Of a stretch of DNA of 64,000 nucleotides, positions 26,239 through 34,704 are shown piece by piece. Source of the stretch: Bacillota bacterium. GTDB taxonomy: Bacteria > Bacillota > Clostridia > DSM-8532. The position numbers and the translations under genes are program-made. The stretch spans positions 1 to 64,000 of the forward strand of contig JAEZJF010000022.1 of assembly GCA_023415825.1 (NCBI GenBank), given 5' to 3'. How positions within the stretch are numbered: position 1 is the first letter of the stretch; each line of letters begins with the position of its first letter. Under the pieces are notes generated by a model. That model had not been told where the DNA came from. It did no database searches and worked only from the letters and a program-made list of their open reading frames with translations.

Positions 26239-28770
26239 ATGTTCATCAGTATTAAGGGTGCAAAAGAAAACAATCTTAAAAATGTAGACTTACAGCTTCC
26301 AAAGAATAAGCTGATCGTTTTCACAGGTCTGTCCGGCAGCGGTAAATCCACGCTGGCGCTGGAAACCCTTCAAAGAGAATGCCAGCGACAATATATGGAA
26401 TCCATGGGCATGACAATGGATATGGGCAGCAAACCGAAGGTTGATTCCATCGAGGGATTGTCGCCTGCTATTTCAATCAACCAGCATCATACAAGCAATA
26501 ACCCGCGTTCTACTGTGGGCACTGTTACCGAGATTTCAGCTTACCTTCGGGTACTGTTCTCAAAATTGGGTGAGAGGCCATGTCCACACTGCGGAAAGAT
26601 TATAACACAGAACTATGATGAATCAGCATTTGCTGTGTATACTGAAATGCCTGACCAGGAGCCGGGCGCCACAGAACTATATGAGCAGTTTATTCCATGT
26701 CCCCATTGCGGTAAGCGGGTTGTTGAGCTAACTGCAAGCCATTTCTCCTTTAACAAACCCCAGGGGGCATGTCCTGTCTGCCTGGGAATCGGAGTTGTGA
26801 ATTCACCGGATGTCAATCTTCTGATTGATAAATCCAAAAGTATCAGGGAATTTGCCATCTACGGATGGGATCAGGTGTATATCGACAGATATGGTGCATC
26901 AATGATTCAAGGGGCCAAGCACTACGGCTTCGAAATGGATATGGATACACCTATTGGCAAATACAATGACGTCCAGATGGATCTTCTCTTATACGGTGTG
27001 CTGAGTAAACACTTTCAGAAGCACTTTCCTGATAGAGCTCCTCCGAAAACCGTGCCCGACGGAAGGTTTGAGGGTGTGGTAACCAATCTTATGCGCCGGT
27101 ATACGGAAAACAGTTCTACCAGCGCCAGACAAAAGCTTGAAAAGTTCTTGATCCAGCAGGAATGTCCTGACTGCCAGGGCGTACGGTTCAGGTCGGAAAC
27201 ACTTGAAGTAAAGGTTGGAGGCATTAATATAAAACAGCTGATGACTAGGTCCCTTACCGGTGTCAGACAGTGGATGAAAGGACTTCCGGACTCTGTTTCA
27301 CCGGGCGCCCTTGATATTGTCCATCAAGTTATGGATGATCTCAATCGAAGGATTAACCGTATTATAGACGTGGGTGCCGGATACCTAAGCCTCAATCAGC
27401 CTGCTGGTACCCTGTCAGCCGGAGAATGGCAGCGCATCAAGCTGGCTTCCATTCTGGGAAGCGGTCTGACAGGGGTGCTGTACGTATTGGACGAGCCTAC
27501 ATCGGGCCTGCACTCACGAGATACCGGAAATATTATCGAAGTGCTGAGGCGTCTGCGGGACAAGGGTAATACGGTCATCGTTATTGAACATGATGTAGAA
27601 ATGATGAAGGCGGCAGACCATATCATAGATTTCGGTCCCGGTGCAGGTAAACAAGGCGGTCAGATCGTTGCCTGCGGCAGTGCTCAGGAGATTATCAGCT
27701 GTGAGGCCTCTGTTACGGGTAAATACCTCCAGTCAAACGCTTACAAGCCGAGACGAATGAAATTTCAGGGTAATAACAGCTATGTAAGCATCAGGAATGC
27801 CAATGTTAACAATCTTAAAAATATTAATGCAGATATTCCTCTTGGAAGGCTTGTGGCGGTTACCGGTGTTTCGGGCAGCGGAAAGTCAAGTTTGATCTTT
27901 GGCACTCTGGCACTGGCTGCCGATACGTACTTCCATCAGCCCAAGAAAAGCGGAAATCCCGATATTTCCGGCTTTGAATGCCTGGATGATGTAATCATCA
28001 TAAACCAGCAGTCCATCGGGCGTTCCAACCGGTCCAATGCTGCAACCTACACCGACCTTTTCACCGATATAAGGGATTTGTTTGCCTCATTGCCGGAAAC
28101 CAAAGCAAAAGATCTTTCTGCTAAACACTTTTCCTATAATGTGGTTGGTGGTAGGTGTGAAAAATGCCAGGGCACCGGCAAGCTGTCAGTCGCCATGCAT
28201 TTTTTGCCCGATGTGGAGGTCGTCTGTCCAGTGTGTCGCGGTAAGCGGTATCAAAAGCCTGTTTTGGATATCAAATACAGAGGACATAGCATTTCGGATG
28301 TATTGGAATCGAGCATCGATGAAGCTCTGTTGTTGTTTGCCGACGAGGAAAATATCATTTCGAAGCTAAAAGTGCTTCAGGACGTGGGGCTCGGGTATCT
28401 TGGCCTTGGGCAATCGGCAGTAACGCTGTCAGGCGGAGAGGCTCAGAGGTTGAAGCTGGCAAAGGAGCTCTCCCGAAGCAGCAACGGAAGGGTGATGTAC
28501 CTTTTTGATGAGCCGACCACCGGACTCCATCCCCATGATGCGGGCAGGCTGATCAATGTGTTTGACCGGCTGGTTAGCCTTGGAAACAGTGTAGTTGTAA
28601 TCGAACACAATGCGGATCTGATTATGGCGTCGGACTGGGTTATTGATCTTGGCCCTGAGGGTGGAAACGAAGGCGGTGAAATCATCGCCCTGGGAACACC
28701 GGACGAAATCATGAAAAATCCACGCTCTGTTACAGGCAGGTTCTTGACCGGGCTGTTTATGAATGCTTAA
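26239..28770 (+). CDS. UvrA-like ABC ATPase (UvrA2/DrrC type)
   Basis: An 843-residue paralogue of excinuclease subunit A. It has both ATPase halves: Walker A GLSGSGKST and GVSGSGKSS, signatures LSAGEWQR (variant) and LSGGEAQR, and Walker B LDEPTSGLH and FDEPTTGLH. Zinc-binding CxxC pairs are kept (CPHCGK twice, CPVC, CPDCQG, CEKCQG...CPVCRG). It is ~100 residues shorter than housekeeping UvrA, mainly in the insert where UvrA binds UvrB, so it likely works without UvrBC. Such proteins are often linked to resistance to DNA-binding drugs. Start at ATG 26239 gives the typical MFISIKGAKENNLKN beginning; ATG 26227 is possible. The MerR regulator and MFS exporter follow on the same strand. Confidence 0.87.
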   Translation: MFISIKGAKENNLKNVDLQLPKNKLIVFTGLSGSGKSTLALETLQRECQRQYMESMGMTMDMGSKPKVDSIEGLSPAISINQHHTSNNPRSTVGTVTEISAYLRVLFSKLGERPCPHCGKIITQNYDESAFAVYTEMPDQEPGATELYEQFIPCPHCGKRVVELTASHFSFNKPQGACPVCLGIGVVNSPDVNLLIDKSKSIREFAIYGWDQVYIDRYGASMIQGAKHYGFEMDMDTPIGKYNDVQMDLLLYGVLSKHFQKHFPDRAPPKTVPDGRFEGVVTNLMRRYTENSSTSARQKLEKFLIQQECPDCQGVRFRSETLEVKVGGINIKQLMTRSLTGVRQWMKGLPDSVSPGALDIVHQVMDDLNRRINRIIDVGAGYLSLNQPAGTLSAGEWQRIKLASILGSGLTGVLYVLDEPTSGLHSRDTGNIIEVLRRLRDKGNTVIVIEHDVEMMKAADHIIDFGPGAGKQGGQIVACGSAQEIISCEASVTGKYLQSNAYKPRRMKFQGNNSYVSIRNANVNNLKNINADIPLGRLVAVTGVSGSGKSSLIFGTLALAADTYFHQPKKSGNPDISGFECLDDVIIINQQSIGRSNRSNAATYTDLFTDIRDLFASLPETKAKDLSAKHFSYNVVGGRCEKCQGTGKLSVAMHFLPDVEVVCPVCRGKRYQKPVLDIKYRGHSISDVLESSIDEALLLFADEENIISKLKVLQDVGLGYLGLGQSAVTLSGGEAQRLKLAKELSRSSNGRVMYLFDEPTTGLHPHDAGRLINVFDRLVSLGNSVVVIEHNADLIMASDWVIDLGPEGGNEGGEIIALGTPDEIMKNPRSVTGRFLTGLFMNA

Positions 28771-28838
28771 GGTATGTACTACGGTCAAATATAGGGTAAA
28801 ATAAAGGCGGATATAACAGGGAAGAGGGTGTTTCCATT

Positions 28839-29582
28839 ATGACTTATAAAACAGCTCAAATCGCAAAGCTTATAGGGGTTCATCCAAATACGATACGGTT
28901 TTATGAGGAGATGGGACTACTTCCTGTGATACCGAGAACAAAAAGCGGATACCGTATCTTCAACGACAGGCATCTTGAACAGCTTAGGCTGCTTCGCACT
29001 GCCTTCAGGGCGGAGATTATCAGCAGCAGACTCAGACAGGAAGTCTTAGAAATCGTAAAAACGGCAGCTTCAGACGATATTGATGGGGCGTATCTGGGTA
29101 CGCAAAATTATCTGGAGCATTTAAAAGAAGAAAAAGCGGGAGCTGAAGAAGCTATCCGTATAACCCTTGATATTATCGAAAACAGCAGTGCACAGAATGA
29201 AAGCAGAGTATTAATCAGCAGAAAAGAGACTGCCGGAATCCTCGGGATCACGACGGATGTCTTGCGTGACTGGGAAAGAAACGGCTTAATACAGGTGCCA
29301 CGGCATGCCAACGGATTCAGAAAATATGGACCAAAAGAGATGAAGCGGCTTAAAATCATCCGGATCCTTCGAAATGCCCATTACTCCATGATGTCCATTC
29401 TGCGTATGCTCAATCGGTTGGATAATGGAGAAATGAATATACGGGAGGCTATCAATACACCCGGTGAAGATGAGGATATAGTCTGTGCTGCCGACCGCTA
29501 TATGACAGCGTTGAGTATGGCTGAGAAGGATGCCTTGGAAATGATGGATATCCTTGATGCAATGAAGAAAAGCAAAGGATAG
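28839..29582 (+). CDS. MerR-family regulator with two DNA-binding domains
   Basis: A 247-residue protein with tandem MerR helix-turn-helix domains. The first (residues ~3-70) reads YKTAQIAKLIGVHPNTIRFYEEMGLLP with the wing SGYRIF. The second (~125-195) reads SRKETAGILGITTDVLRDWERNGLIQVPR with NGFRKY. Typical MerR proteins have one such domain plus a dimerisation helix; here the second could recognise a second site or replace the effector domain. No metal-binding cysteine pattern is visible. Its position between the UvrA-like and MFS genes, both preceded by the same inverted repeat, makes it their likely regulator. Start ATG 28839. Confidence 0.85.
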   Translation: MTYKTAQIAKLIGVHPNTIRFYEEMGLLPVIPRTKSGYRIFNDRHLEQLRLLRTAFRAEIISSRLRQEVLEIVKTAASDDIDGAYLGTQNYLEHLKEEKAGAEEAIRITLDIIENSSAQNESRVLISRKETAGILGITTDVLRDWERNGLIQVPRHANGFRKYGPKEMKRLKIIRILRNAHYSMMSILRMLNRLDNGEMNIREAINTPGEDEDIVCAADRYMTALSMAEKDALEMMDILDAMKKSKG

Positions 29583-29615
29583 CAAAATAGGACAGAATAT
29601 AGAAGAATAGACCCT

Positions 29616-29658
29616 CCAGTAAACCACCAGTAGAAATACCGGTGGTATACTTTTTTTT
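29616..29658 (+). terminator. Hairpin with T run before the MFS gene
   Basis: AGTAAACCACC (29618-29628) and GGTGGTATACT (29641-29651) pair with one mismatch and are followed by eight Ts, so it is a good intrinsic terminator or attenuator. Its left side repeats the hairpin at 26156 (CCCTCCAGTA-ACCACC). Confidence 0.7.
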
Positions 29659-29681
29659 ATCAAAAGCCTGGGAGGGAGAAT

Positions 29682-30935
29682 ATGAATTCTGATAGAAAGC
29701 AAAAACCGAAATGGTGGGGAAAAGCGGCTGCATTTTTGATTGGCCAGGGTGTTTCGCTTTTCGGATCACAAATTGTACAGATGGCAATGATCTGGTATGT
29801 TACTCTAGAAACATCTTCGGGAATCTGGGTGACTATCCTGACACTGGCAGCATTCCTACCTCAAATGATCATGTCCTTGTTTGCCGGGGTCTGGGCGGAT
29901 CGTTATAACAGGAAGCGAATGATTATAGCCGCTGATGCAGTAATTGCCGCGACTACCCTGCTACTCGCCTTATTTATGATGTGGGGAAGCCTGGACGAAG
30001 CTACTTTACCGGCTATCATCTTCGTCTCTGCCGTCCGCTCCCTAGGAAGCGGCATTCAGATGCCCACAGTGAATGCCATGATTCCGCAGATAGTTCCTGA
30101 AGACGGACTCATGCGTGTGAACGGATACAATGGAAGCATTCAATCTTTTGTTCAGTTTGTTTCTCCTATCGCGGCCGGAGCAATTATGGCTGTTGGCCCA
30201 ATCTACAATATCATGTTTATTGACGTTGCTACCGCAATCATCGGTATCGGCATATTGGCTTTGATAAAAATACCAAAACATCAGCCGGTCGATAAAACGG
30301 AATTTACGTCTGTGTTCACAGAAATGAAAGAGGGGTTTAGGTTCACCTGGAATCATAAGTTTCTTAAAAGAATGCTTGCCACATATGGTGCCTACATTTT
30401 TCTGTGTGTACCTTCCGGGTTTCTGACGGCGCTCATGATTGAACGAACGTTCGGTGATAATGTCATATTTCTGACAATCAATGAGACTGTGGGCTTTGCC
30501 GGAGCTTTAGTAGGCGGCCTTCTGCTTGGCGCGACAGGTGGATTCAAAAACAGGAACAAGACATTTTTTATGGGAGCAATGCTTTATGGTCTCGCCTCTC
30601 TTGCGGTTGGTTTTACTTATGTGTTCTGGCTTTTTACCGTGCTCATGTTCTTTATTGGTATGACCATTCCGGCCGCTCAATCGGCGGTTTTTACTTTGGT
30701 TCAGGAAAAGACCGATCCATCCATGCTGGGCAGGGTTTTCAGTCTGGTCAATGTGATGTTCACAGGCTTCATGCCGCTTGGCATGGCTATTTTCGGGCCG
30801 CTGGCCGATGTTGTCCGAATCCAGACCATGGTTATTATATGTGCTGTTTTCATTATTTTGCTGAGTTTGAGTATCTTGCTCTCCAGGGATTTTTACAATG
30901 GAGGAATGACAGAATCGTCGTCGGTGACGGAATAG
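29682..30935 (+). CDS. MFS multidrug-type exporter
   Basis: A 417-residue major facilitator with 12 predicted TM helices. The loop between helices 2 and 3 carries GVWADRYNRKRMII, the family motif G-x-x-x-D-R-x-x-R-K/R. The beginning FLIGQGVSLFGSQIVQMAMIWYV is typical of the MFS_3 group, which includes macrolide and other drug exporters. ATG 29682 follows GGGAGG. The hairpin with T run in its 5' region, the MerR gene upstream and the UvrA-like ATPase suggest one detoxification module. The substrate is unknown. Confidence 0.87.
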   Translation: MNSDRKQKPKWWGKAAAFLIGQGVSLFGSQIVQMAMIWYVTLETSSGIWVTILTLAAFLPQMIMSLFAGVWADRYNRKRMIIAADAVIAATTLLLALFMMWGSLDEATLPAIIFVSAVRSLGSGIQMPTVNAMIPQIVPEDGLMRVNGYNGSIQSFVQFVSPIAAGAIMAVGPIYNIMFIDVATAIIGIGILALIKIPKHQPVDKTEFTSVFTEMKEGFRFTWNHKFLKRMLATYGAYIFLCVPSGFLTALMIERTFGDNVIFLTINETVGFAGALVGGLLLGATGGFKNRNKTFFMGAMLYGLASLAVGFTYVFWLFTVLMFFIGMTIPAAQSAVFTLVQEKTDPSMLGRVFSLVNVMFTGFMPLGMAIFGPLADVVRIQTMVIICAVFIILLSLSILLSRDFYNGGMTESSSVTE

Positions 30936-30945
30936 TTAGCAGCAG

Positions 30946-30968
30946 AAAGCCGCACAATGTGCGGCTTT
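30946..30968. terminator. Bidirectional terminator between MFS and minus-strand gene
   Basis: AAAGCCGCAC-AAT-GTGCGGCTTT is a perfect 10-bp stem between two convergent genes. Flanking A and T stretches are short. Confidence 0.7.
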
Positions 30969-30981
30969 GGATATAGGCGGC

Positions 30982-32103
30982 TTAATCTTCAATTAGATCA
31001 TTCAGTGTTTTCAATGCCTCAAGAGCCCTCATATCAGCAGCTTTGCATTCGTCGATCAAGACGGCAGTTTGCTGCCTCTTAACCGGGTCAGCCAGATTGC
31101 GCATTTGCTGTTCATTCCGGGCATATCCCCCTAGAATATCCGCCATTTTCCATATATTTGACGACACTTTTGAGAACTGCTCCTGAGCACACTTGCATAA
31201 ATCCTTTAACTCGGGGTGCTCCTCAGACAGTTTTTTCATGAATACAGCCGCATGATACCGACCATCTGCCAGACAATCCATGGCATCACCATGGCACATA
31301 AGGCGCTCGGCCAGGATGGGTAAGATTGCTTTCGGAGGAAACTCAGATTCGTTTAGTATGGCTTTTTTCCATGCATCATAGGCCAGGATACCTTTTGCAT
31401 ATATTCTGTCTGACTTCTTGTCCAGCCGTCCCGTCATTACTTTTATTGCATTTTCAATGATGTCTTTTGTCTTTATAGGTTCGTTGATGATTTCGCTCAT
31501 GGAAATGACTGCGACTGTATCATTGTTTTCCCACCATCTATCGGCTATAAAATAACCCGATTCATCTATCTTTACTTCGGATGCAAATTCGGAATTATCC
31601 TGAAAAAAGTTCCAGCCTAGCAGAACCTCTCCGTTTTCTCTGTATCCCGTTACTATACAGGCCTCCGGAGGACCAATTATGCCAAGAGCTATGCAAGGAT
31701 ACCCTTTATCGATCTGCGCTTTAATGAAGCTGATAAAATTACCCTTATTATCAGAATTTATAGTACTGTTCAGCTTCACATCGCATGGATTTGTTGCCCT
31801 AGATAGAATCTGGGATTTGCGGCCTAATGCCTCTATACCTAACCGATAAACCTCCTCTGGGTCATCGTAGGTATGGATGACGTCTACGTTTCCGCCATTC
31901 CATGAAGTGGTGTCCCATGTTAATCGGAAAGCGGCACCGGAAGATACCATTGCAAAGTCTAATCCGATATCCTGACCAAGGTAATTTGCACAGCTTTTCA
32001 CACACATGGGGTAAGGTGTACACCCATTGGCACCATATTCAACTTTCGAAATACCGTATAATACAACACTGTTTTCATTACTGCTTTTTATTTGATTATT
32101 CAT
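30982..32103 (-). CDS. Papain-fold/BtrH-like protein, probably inactive peptidase
   Basis: A 373-residue cytoplasmic protein. The N-terminal half resembles the papain-like C39/BtrH_N fold: a Cys-containing first helix (YPMCVKSCANYLGQ) with SSGAAFRLTWD after it, and later CIALGIIGPPEACIVTGYRENGEVLLGW, the strand pair that carries the catalytic His in C39-type enzymes. At that point EAC stands where HA(V/L) is expected, so the protein may bind a ligand instead of cutting peptides. The C-terminal ~170 residues are helical and unrecognised. It lies 6 bases after a small AraC-type regulator and is clearly cotranscribed. The fold assignment is tentative. Confidence 0.5.
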   Translation of the reverse strand: MNNQIKSSNENSVVLYGISKVEYGANGCTPYPMCVKSCANYLGQDIGLDFAMVSSGAAFRLTWDTTSWNGGNVDVIHTYDDPEEVYRLGIEALGRKSQILSRATNPCDVKLNSTINSDNKGNFISFIKAQIDKGYPCIALGIIGPPEACIVTGYRENGEVLLGWNFFQDNSEFASEVKIDESGYFIADRWWENNDTVAVISMSEIINEPIKTKDIIENAIKVMTGRLDKKSDRIYAKGILAYDAWKKAILNESEFPPKAILPILAERLMCHGDAMDCLADGRYHAAVFMKKLSEEHPELKDLCKCAQEQFSKVSSNIWKMADILGGYARNEQQMRNLADPVKRQQTAVLIDECKAADMRALEALKTLNDLIED

Positions 32104-32109
32104 AATCCA

Positions 32110-32502
32110 TCATCCTTTCTTTTCTTGTAATAGACCAATACCATACACGCCGGCGCAAAGCTTGATCCTCCCCACAGGTGGCCGTTTTTCTCTGAAGTCA
32201 CTGGGTGTAAGGCCGGTAACACGTTTAAAGGCTCTTGTGAATGCATCGTGATTTAAAAAGCCGTACTTTGTAGCAATAGTGAGTATATTATGGTGACTGT
32301 GCAAAATCTCATAAGCGGCATAGGATATCTTTCGGGTCAATATATACCGGGATAGGGACATCTCTGTCTTTTTTCTGAATATGTCCCGAATATGGGCTAA
32401 TGAAAAGCCCGTTGCTTTTTCCAGCTCGGTATAGTTAATCCTTTCCTCTATTCTGTTTTCGACAAATACGATTACCGACCAGATGGTAAAGAAATAATTC
32501 AT
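32110..32502 (-). CDS. Minimal AraC-family regulator (DNA-binding domain only)
   Basis: A 130-residue protein that is nearly all AraC/XylS DNA-binding domain. Both helix-turn-helix motifs are present (SLAHIRDIFRKKTEMSLSRYI and ILTIATKYGFLNHDAFTRAFKRVTGLTP). There is no sensor domain, as in MarA/SoxS. ATG 32502 is taken as start; an upstream TTG would add 28 residues. The papain-fold protein encoded 6 bases downstream may serve as its sensor. The first motif is related in sequence to the broken AraC gene at 2072. Confidence 0.82.
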   Translation of the reverse strand: MNYFFTIWSVIVFVENRIEERINYTELEKATGFSLAHIRDIFRKKTEMSLSRYILTRKISYAAYEILHSHHNILTIATKYGFLNHDAFTRAFKRVTGLTPSDFREKRPPVGRIKLCAGVYGIGLLQEKKG

Positions 32503-32670
32503 AATACACCATAATTTTCCTTCATGAAGTATGTTCAGTATATCATATCTGAGGGAATCTTCTCGACGTTTTTGAGGAAACAACAACCCGTTTTAAAGCA
32601 ATTGAGGAAGCTTTGTGGAGATAATGGCATAAAAAAAGAAACATCAAAATATCAGATGAAGAAAAAGTGC

Positions 32671-32699
32671 TTGACAATCTAACAGTTGTTAGATAAATT
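32671..32699 (+). promoter_or_regulatory. Sigma-A promoter of tetR-hydrolase operon
   Basis: TTGACA (32671-32676) with TAAATT 17 bases downstream (32694-32699). The first TetR palindrome fills the spacer. Confidence 0.6.
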
Positions 32700-32722
32700 A
32701 TAATAGTCTAACGATCGTTAGA
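32678..32722. promoter_or_regulatory. Twin TetR operators
   Basis: Two 16-base palindromes, TCTAACAGTTGTTAGA (32678-32693, perfect arms) and TCTAACGATCGTTAGA (32707-32722, fully symmetric), have centres 29 bp apart. One lies between -35 and -10, the other downstream of the start. They precede a TetR gene and almost certainly bind its product. Confidence 0.82.
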
Positions 32723-32739
32723 TAAACATGGGGGTAATG

Positions 32740-33369
32740 ATGAACAGTATTGAACAGGATACAAAAGAAAAAATTCTTAACGTAGCTTTAGATATGTTTT
32801 CTGTGAACGGATATACGGCTGTTTCAGTCAGAGATATAGGCAAAGCAGTCGGCATAAAGGAAAGCACGATCTATTACCATTACAAAAACAAGGAAGATAT
32901 TTTTCAAACGCTATTGGATCGGGCAGAACAATTGATGCATATACGGAAAGAAAGCTTTAACAATGCTTTGTATGCTGTTTCAAAGATAGAGTGTGAAAAA
33001 TTTATAGATGCCGGATTGGCATATATTGAAGGTTACTTGCTGGAAGATAGAATTCATAAATTCATTCGGATGCTTACGATTGAAATGCAAAGAAACAGGA
33101 ATGCCGAAATAATTTACCACAAGCTTCACTTTACCATCCCGCTTGAGCACCATAAAAATGTCTTTACCTTCATGATGGATAAAGGTTATACCAAAGAAGA
33201 CAATCCGGATTTTCTGGCGGCAGAATATCAATCAATCATATTATATGTGTTTCAAAAATATTTTTCAGGTCCCGATGCTCTCACAGATGAATTAAAGTCA
33301 GCGGCTAAGCAAGAGTTGACTATACTGTTAGAAAGATTTTTTACCCGTTACTTTTGTGGGGAGGCGTAA
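32740..33369 (+). CDS. TetR-family repressor
   Basis: A ~209-residue TetR regulator. The DNA-binding domain reads YTAVSVRDIGKAVGIKESTIYYHYKNKEDIF near residues 22-52; the C-terminal part is helical. Three in-frame ATGs (32728, 32737, 32740) are possible; 32740 best fits the GGGGG stretch. Two matching palindromes overlap its promoter. The alpha/beta hydrolase gene begins 5 bases after its stop, so repressor and enzyme form an operon and the hydrolase substrate may be the inducer. Confidence 0.87.
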   Translation: MNSIEQDTKEKILNVALDMFSVNGYTAVSVRDIGKAVGIKESTIYYHYKNKEDIFQTLLDRAEQLMHIRKESFNNALYAVSKIECEKFIDAGLAYIEGYLLEDRIHKFIRMLTIEMQRNRNAEIIYHKLHFTIPLEHHKNVFTFMMDKGYTKEDNPDFLAAEYQSIILYVFQKYFSGPDALTDELKSAAKQELTILLERFFTRYFCGEA

Positions 33370-33374
33370 CAAGA

Positions 33375-34283
33375 ATGAATGTTTATCGGACACAGAAAGC
33401 CAAAAAAAATATCTTGTCAACCTATGACCGATTACTTGATAAGTGGGGTGTCGATATAACACAGAGCACCATCATGACACGTTATGGCAGTACTCATGTT
33501 AATGTGTTTGGTGAAAGCAATGCACCTCCCATTCTGCTCTTTCACGGTGTTGGTGATGATTCTGCATTGATGTGGATATATAATGCAGCCGCGCTTGCGC
33601 CGCACTTCCGGCTTTATGCGGTTGACACTATTGGAGGGCCCGGGAAAAGTGTCCCTAATACCAGCTATAACAAAACGTTCGATGACGCTGCTTGGATAGA
33701 TGATATATTGGATGGCTTAAACCTTAAGGATGTGAATATTGCAGGTGTTTCACACGGAGGATATCTGGCACAGTACTATGCGCTTGTTCGACCGGAACGC
33801 GTGAAAAAGGTGATCTGCATGGCGTCAAGCGTGCCCGCCGGGGAAACCGGGAGTCCAATGAAAACAATGATAAAGATATTTTTTCCTGAAGCACTATTCC
33901 CAACAAAACAGAATATAAAGAAATTGCTGGAAAAGCTCTCTGGGAAAAATAGCGCCGCCTTTACAGAGAACCCACTGATTCTTGAACATTTTACCTATCT
34001 TTCGCGCGGCTCTAATAACATGGCGATGCGGCATCATAAACTTATAGGTTTTTCAGACGAGCAGATCGAAAGTATACGAAGCAAGATCCTCTATTTGATT
34101 GGTGAGGCAGATCCTTTTTCCATTCTGGGAGGGAAAGCAGCACTGGAGAAATATAAAATGAATGTCCGTTTCTTTGCCGATGTAGGGCATGGTATCAACC
34201 ATGAAATCGCAGATGAAATAAACAATATACTCATAGAGTACTTCAGCAAGCAGATACATACGTTGAACATTCGTATCGTGTAA
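33375..34283 (+). CDS. Alpha/beta hydrolase
   Basis: A 302-residue alpha/beta-fold hydrolase. The oxyanion region is LLFHGVGDDS, the nucleophile elbow GVSHGG (Ser near residue 123), an acid lies in GEADPF, and the catalytic His is in DVGHGINHE. The fold fits esterases or C-C hydrolases acting on small lipophilic compounds. ATG 33375 follows GGGGAGG. It is translated right after the TetR repressor. The substrate is unknown. Confidence 0.86.
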   Translation: MNVYRTQKAKKNILSTYDRLLDKWGVDITQSTIMTRYGSTHVNVFGESNAPPILLFHGVGDDSALMWIYNAAALAPHFRLYAVDTIGGPGKSVPNTSYNKTFDDAAWIDDILDGLNLKDVNIAGVSHGGYLAQYYALVRPERVKKVICMASSVPAGETGSPMKTMIKIFFPEALFPTKQNIKKLLEKLSGKNSAAFTENPLILEHFTYLSRGSNNMAMRHHKLIGFSDEQIESIRSKILYLIGEADPFSILGGKAALEKYKMNVRFFADVGHGINHEIADEINNILIEYFSKQIHTLNIRIV

Positions 34284-34344
34284 ATGTCGGCATCTCTATA
34301 AAAAATCACCAGAAAAAGAGGGGAAAATTTGTTAAAAGTGTATA

Positions 34345-34381
34345 TGTTAAATTATTAACAGTATGTGTTAAACTATTAACA
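34345..34381. promoter_or_regulatory. Tandem palindromes TGTTAA-N4-TTAACA
   Basis: TGTTAAATTATTAACA (34345-34360) and TGTTAAACTATTAACA (34366-34381) are two 16-base palindromes whose centres are exactly 21 bp (two helical turns) apart. A related half-site TTGTTAA precedes them. They sit about 60 bases before a small membrane-peptide gene and look like a cooperative operator for an unidentified regulator. Confidence 0.65.
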
Positions 34382-34438
34382 TAGATTGATAATAAAAAGA
34401 CAAGTGGACATGTAATAGTGATTTTGGAGGTGCTTATT

Positions 34439-34543
34439 ATGATGGAACTTTTAATTCTTGGAGCAGTATTAGCAGGAACTTACTATTTCATAAAAGCGAT
34501 CTGGAATTATGAGATCGGGCTTGCAAAGGTTGCTAAAAAATAA
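34439..34543 (+). CDS. 34-residue single-helix membrane peptide
   Basis: A short gene with a strong TTGGAGG site 8 bases before ATG 34439. The product starts MMELLILGAVLAGTYYFIKAIW: one hydrophobic helix of ~20 residues, then a short polar tail NYEIGLAKVAKK. It is flanked by twin palindromes upstream and a strong terminator downstream, so it is a stand-alone regulated gene. No family is recognised; small peptides of this kind can be toxins, transporter-modulating peptides or stress proteins. Confidence 0.6.
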   Translation: MMELLILGAVLAGTYYFIKAIWNYEIGLAKVAKK

Positions 34544-34581
34544 TAGAAGCGATATAAATGACTACCCATTTTGGATTGACC

Positions 34582-34620
34582 CCCCAAATGCTAGAAATCT
34601 AGCCTTTGGGGTTTTGTTTT
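34582..34620 (+). terminator. Strong intrinsic terminator
   Basis: CCCCAAATGCTAGA and TCTAGCCTTTGGGG pair almost completely and are followed by TTTTGTTTT. It ends the small membrane-peptide transcript. Confidence 0.88.
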
Positions 34621-34704
34621 ACTTTAAGGATAATACTAATGACGGAATCGGATGTTTTGGGATAAAATGAAGATACTGATTAACCCATATAGCAGGAGGA
34701 ATTT

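Noticed and set aside
26239..28770. Housekeeping uvrA of nucleotide excision repair
   Set aside because: It is shorter than UvrA1, lacks most of the UvrB-binding insert, has a variant first signature, and is not next to uvrB or uvrC.
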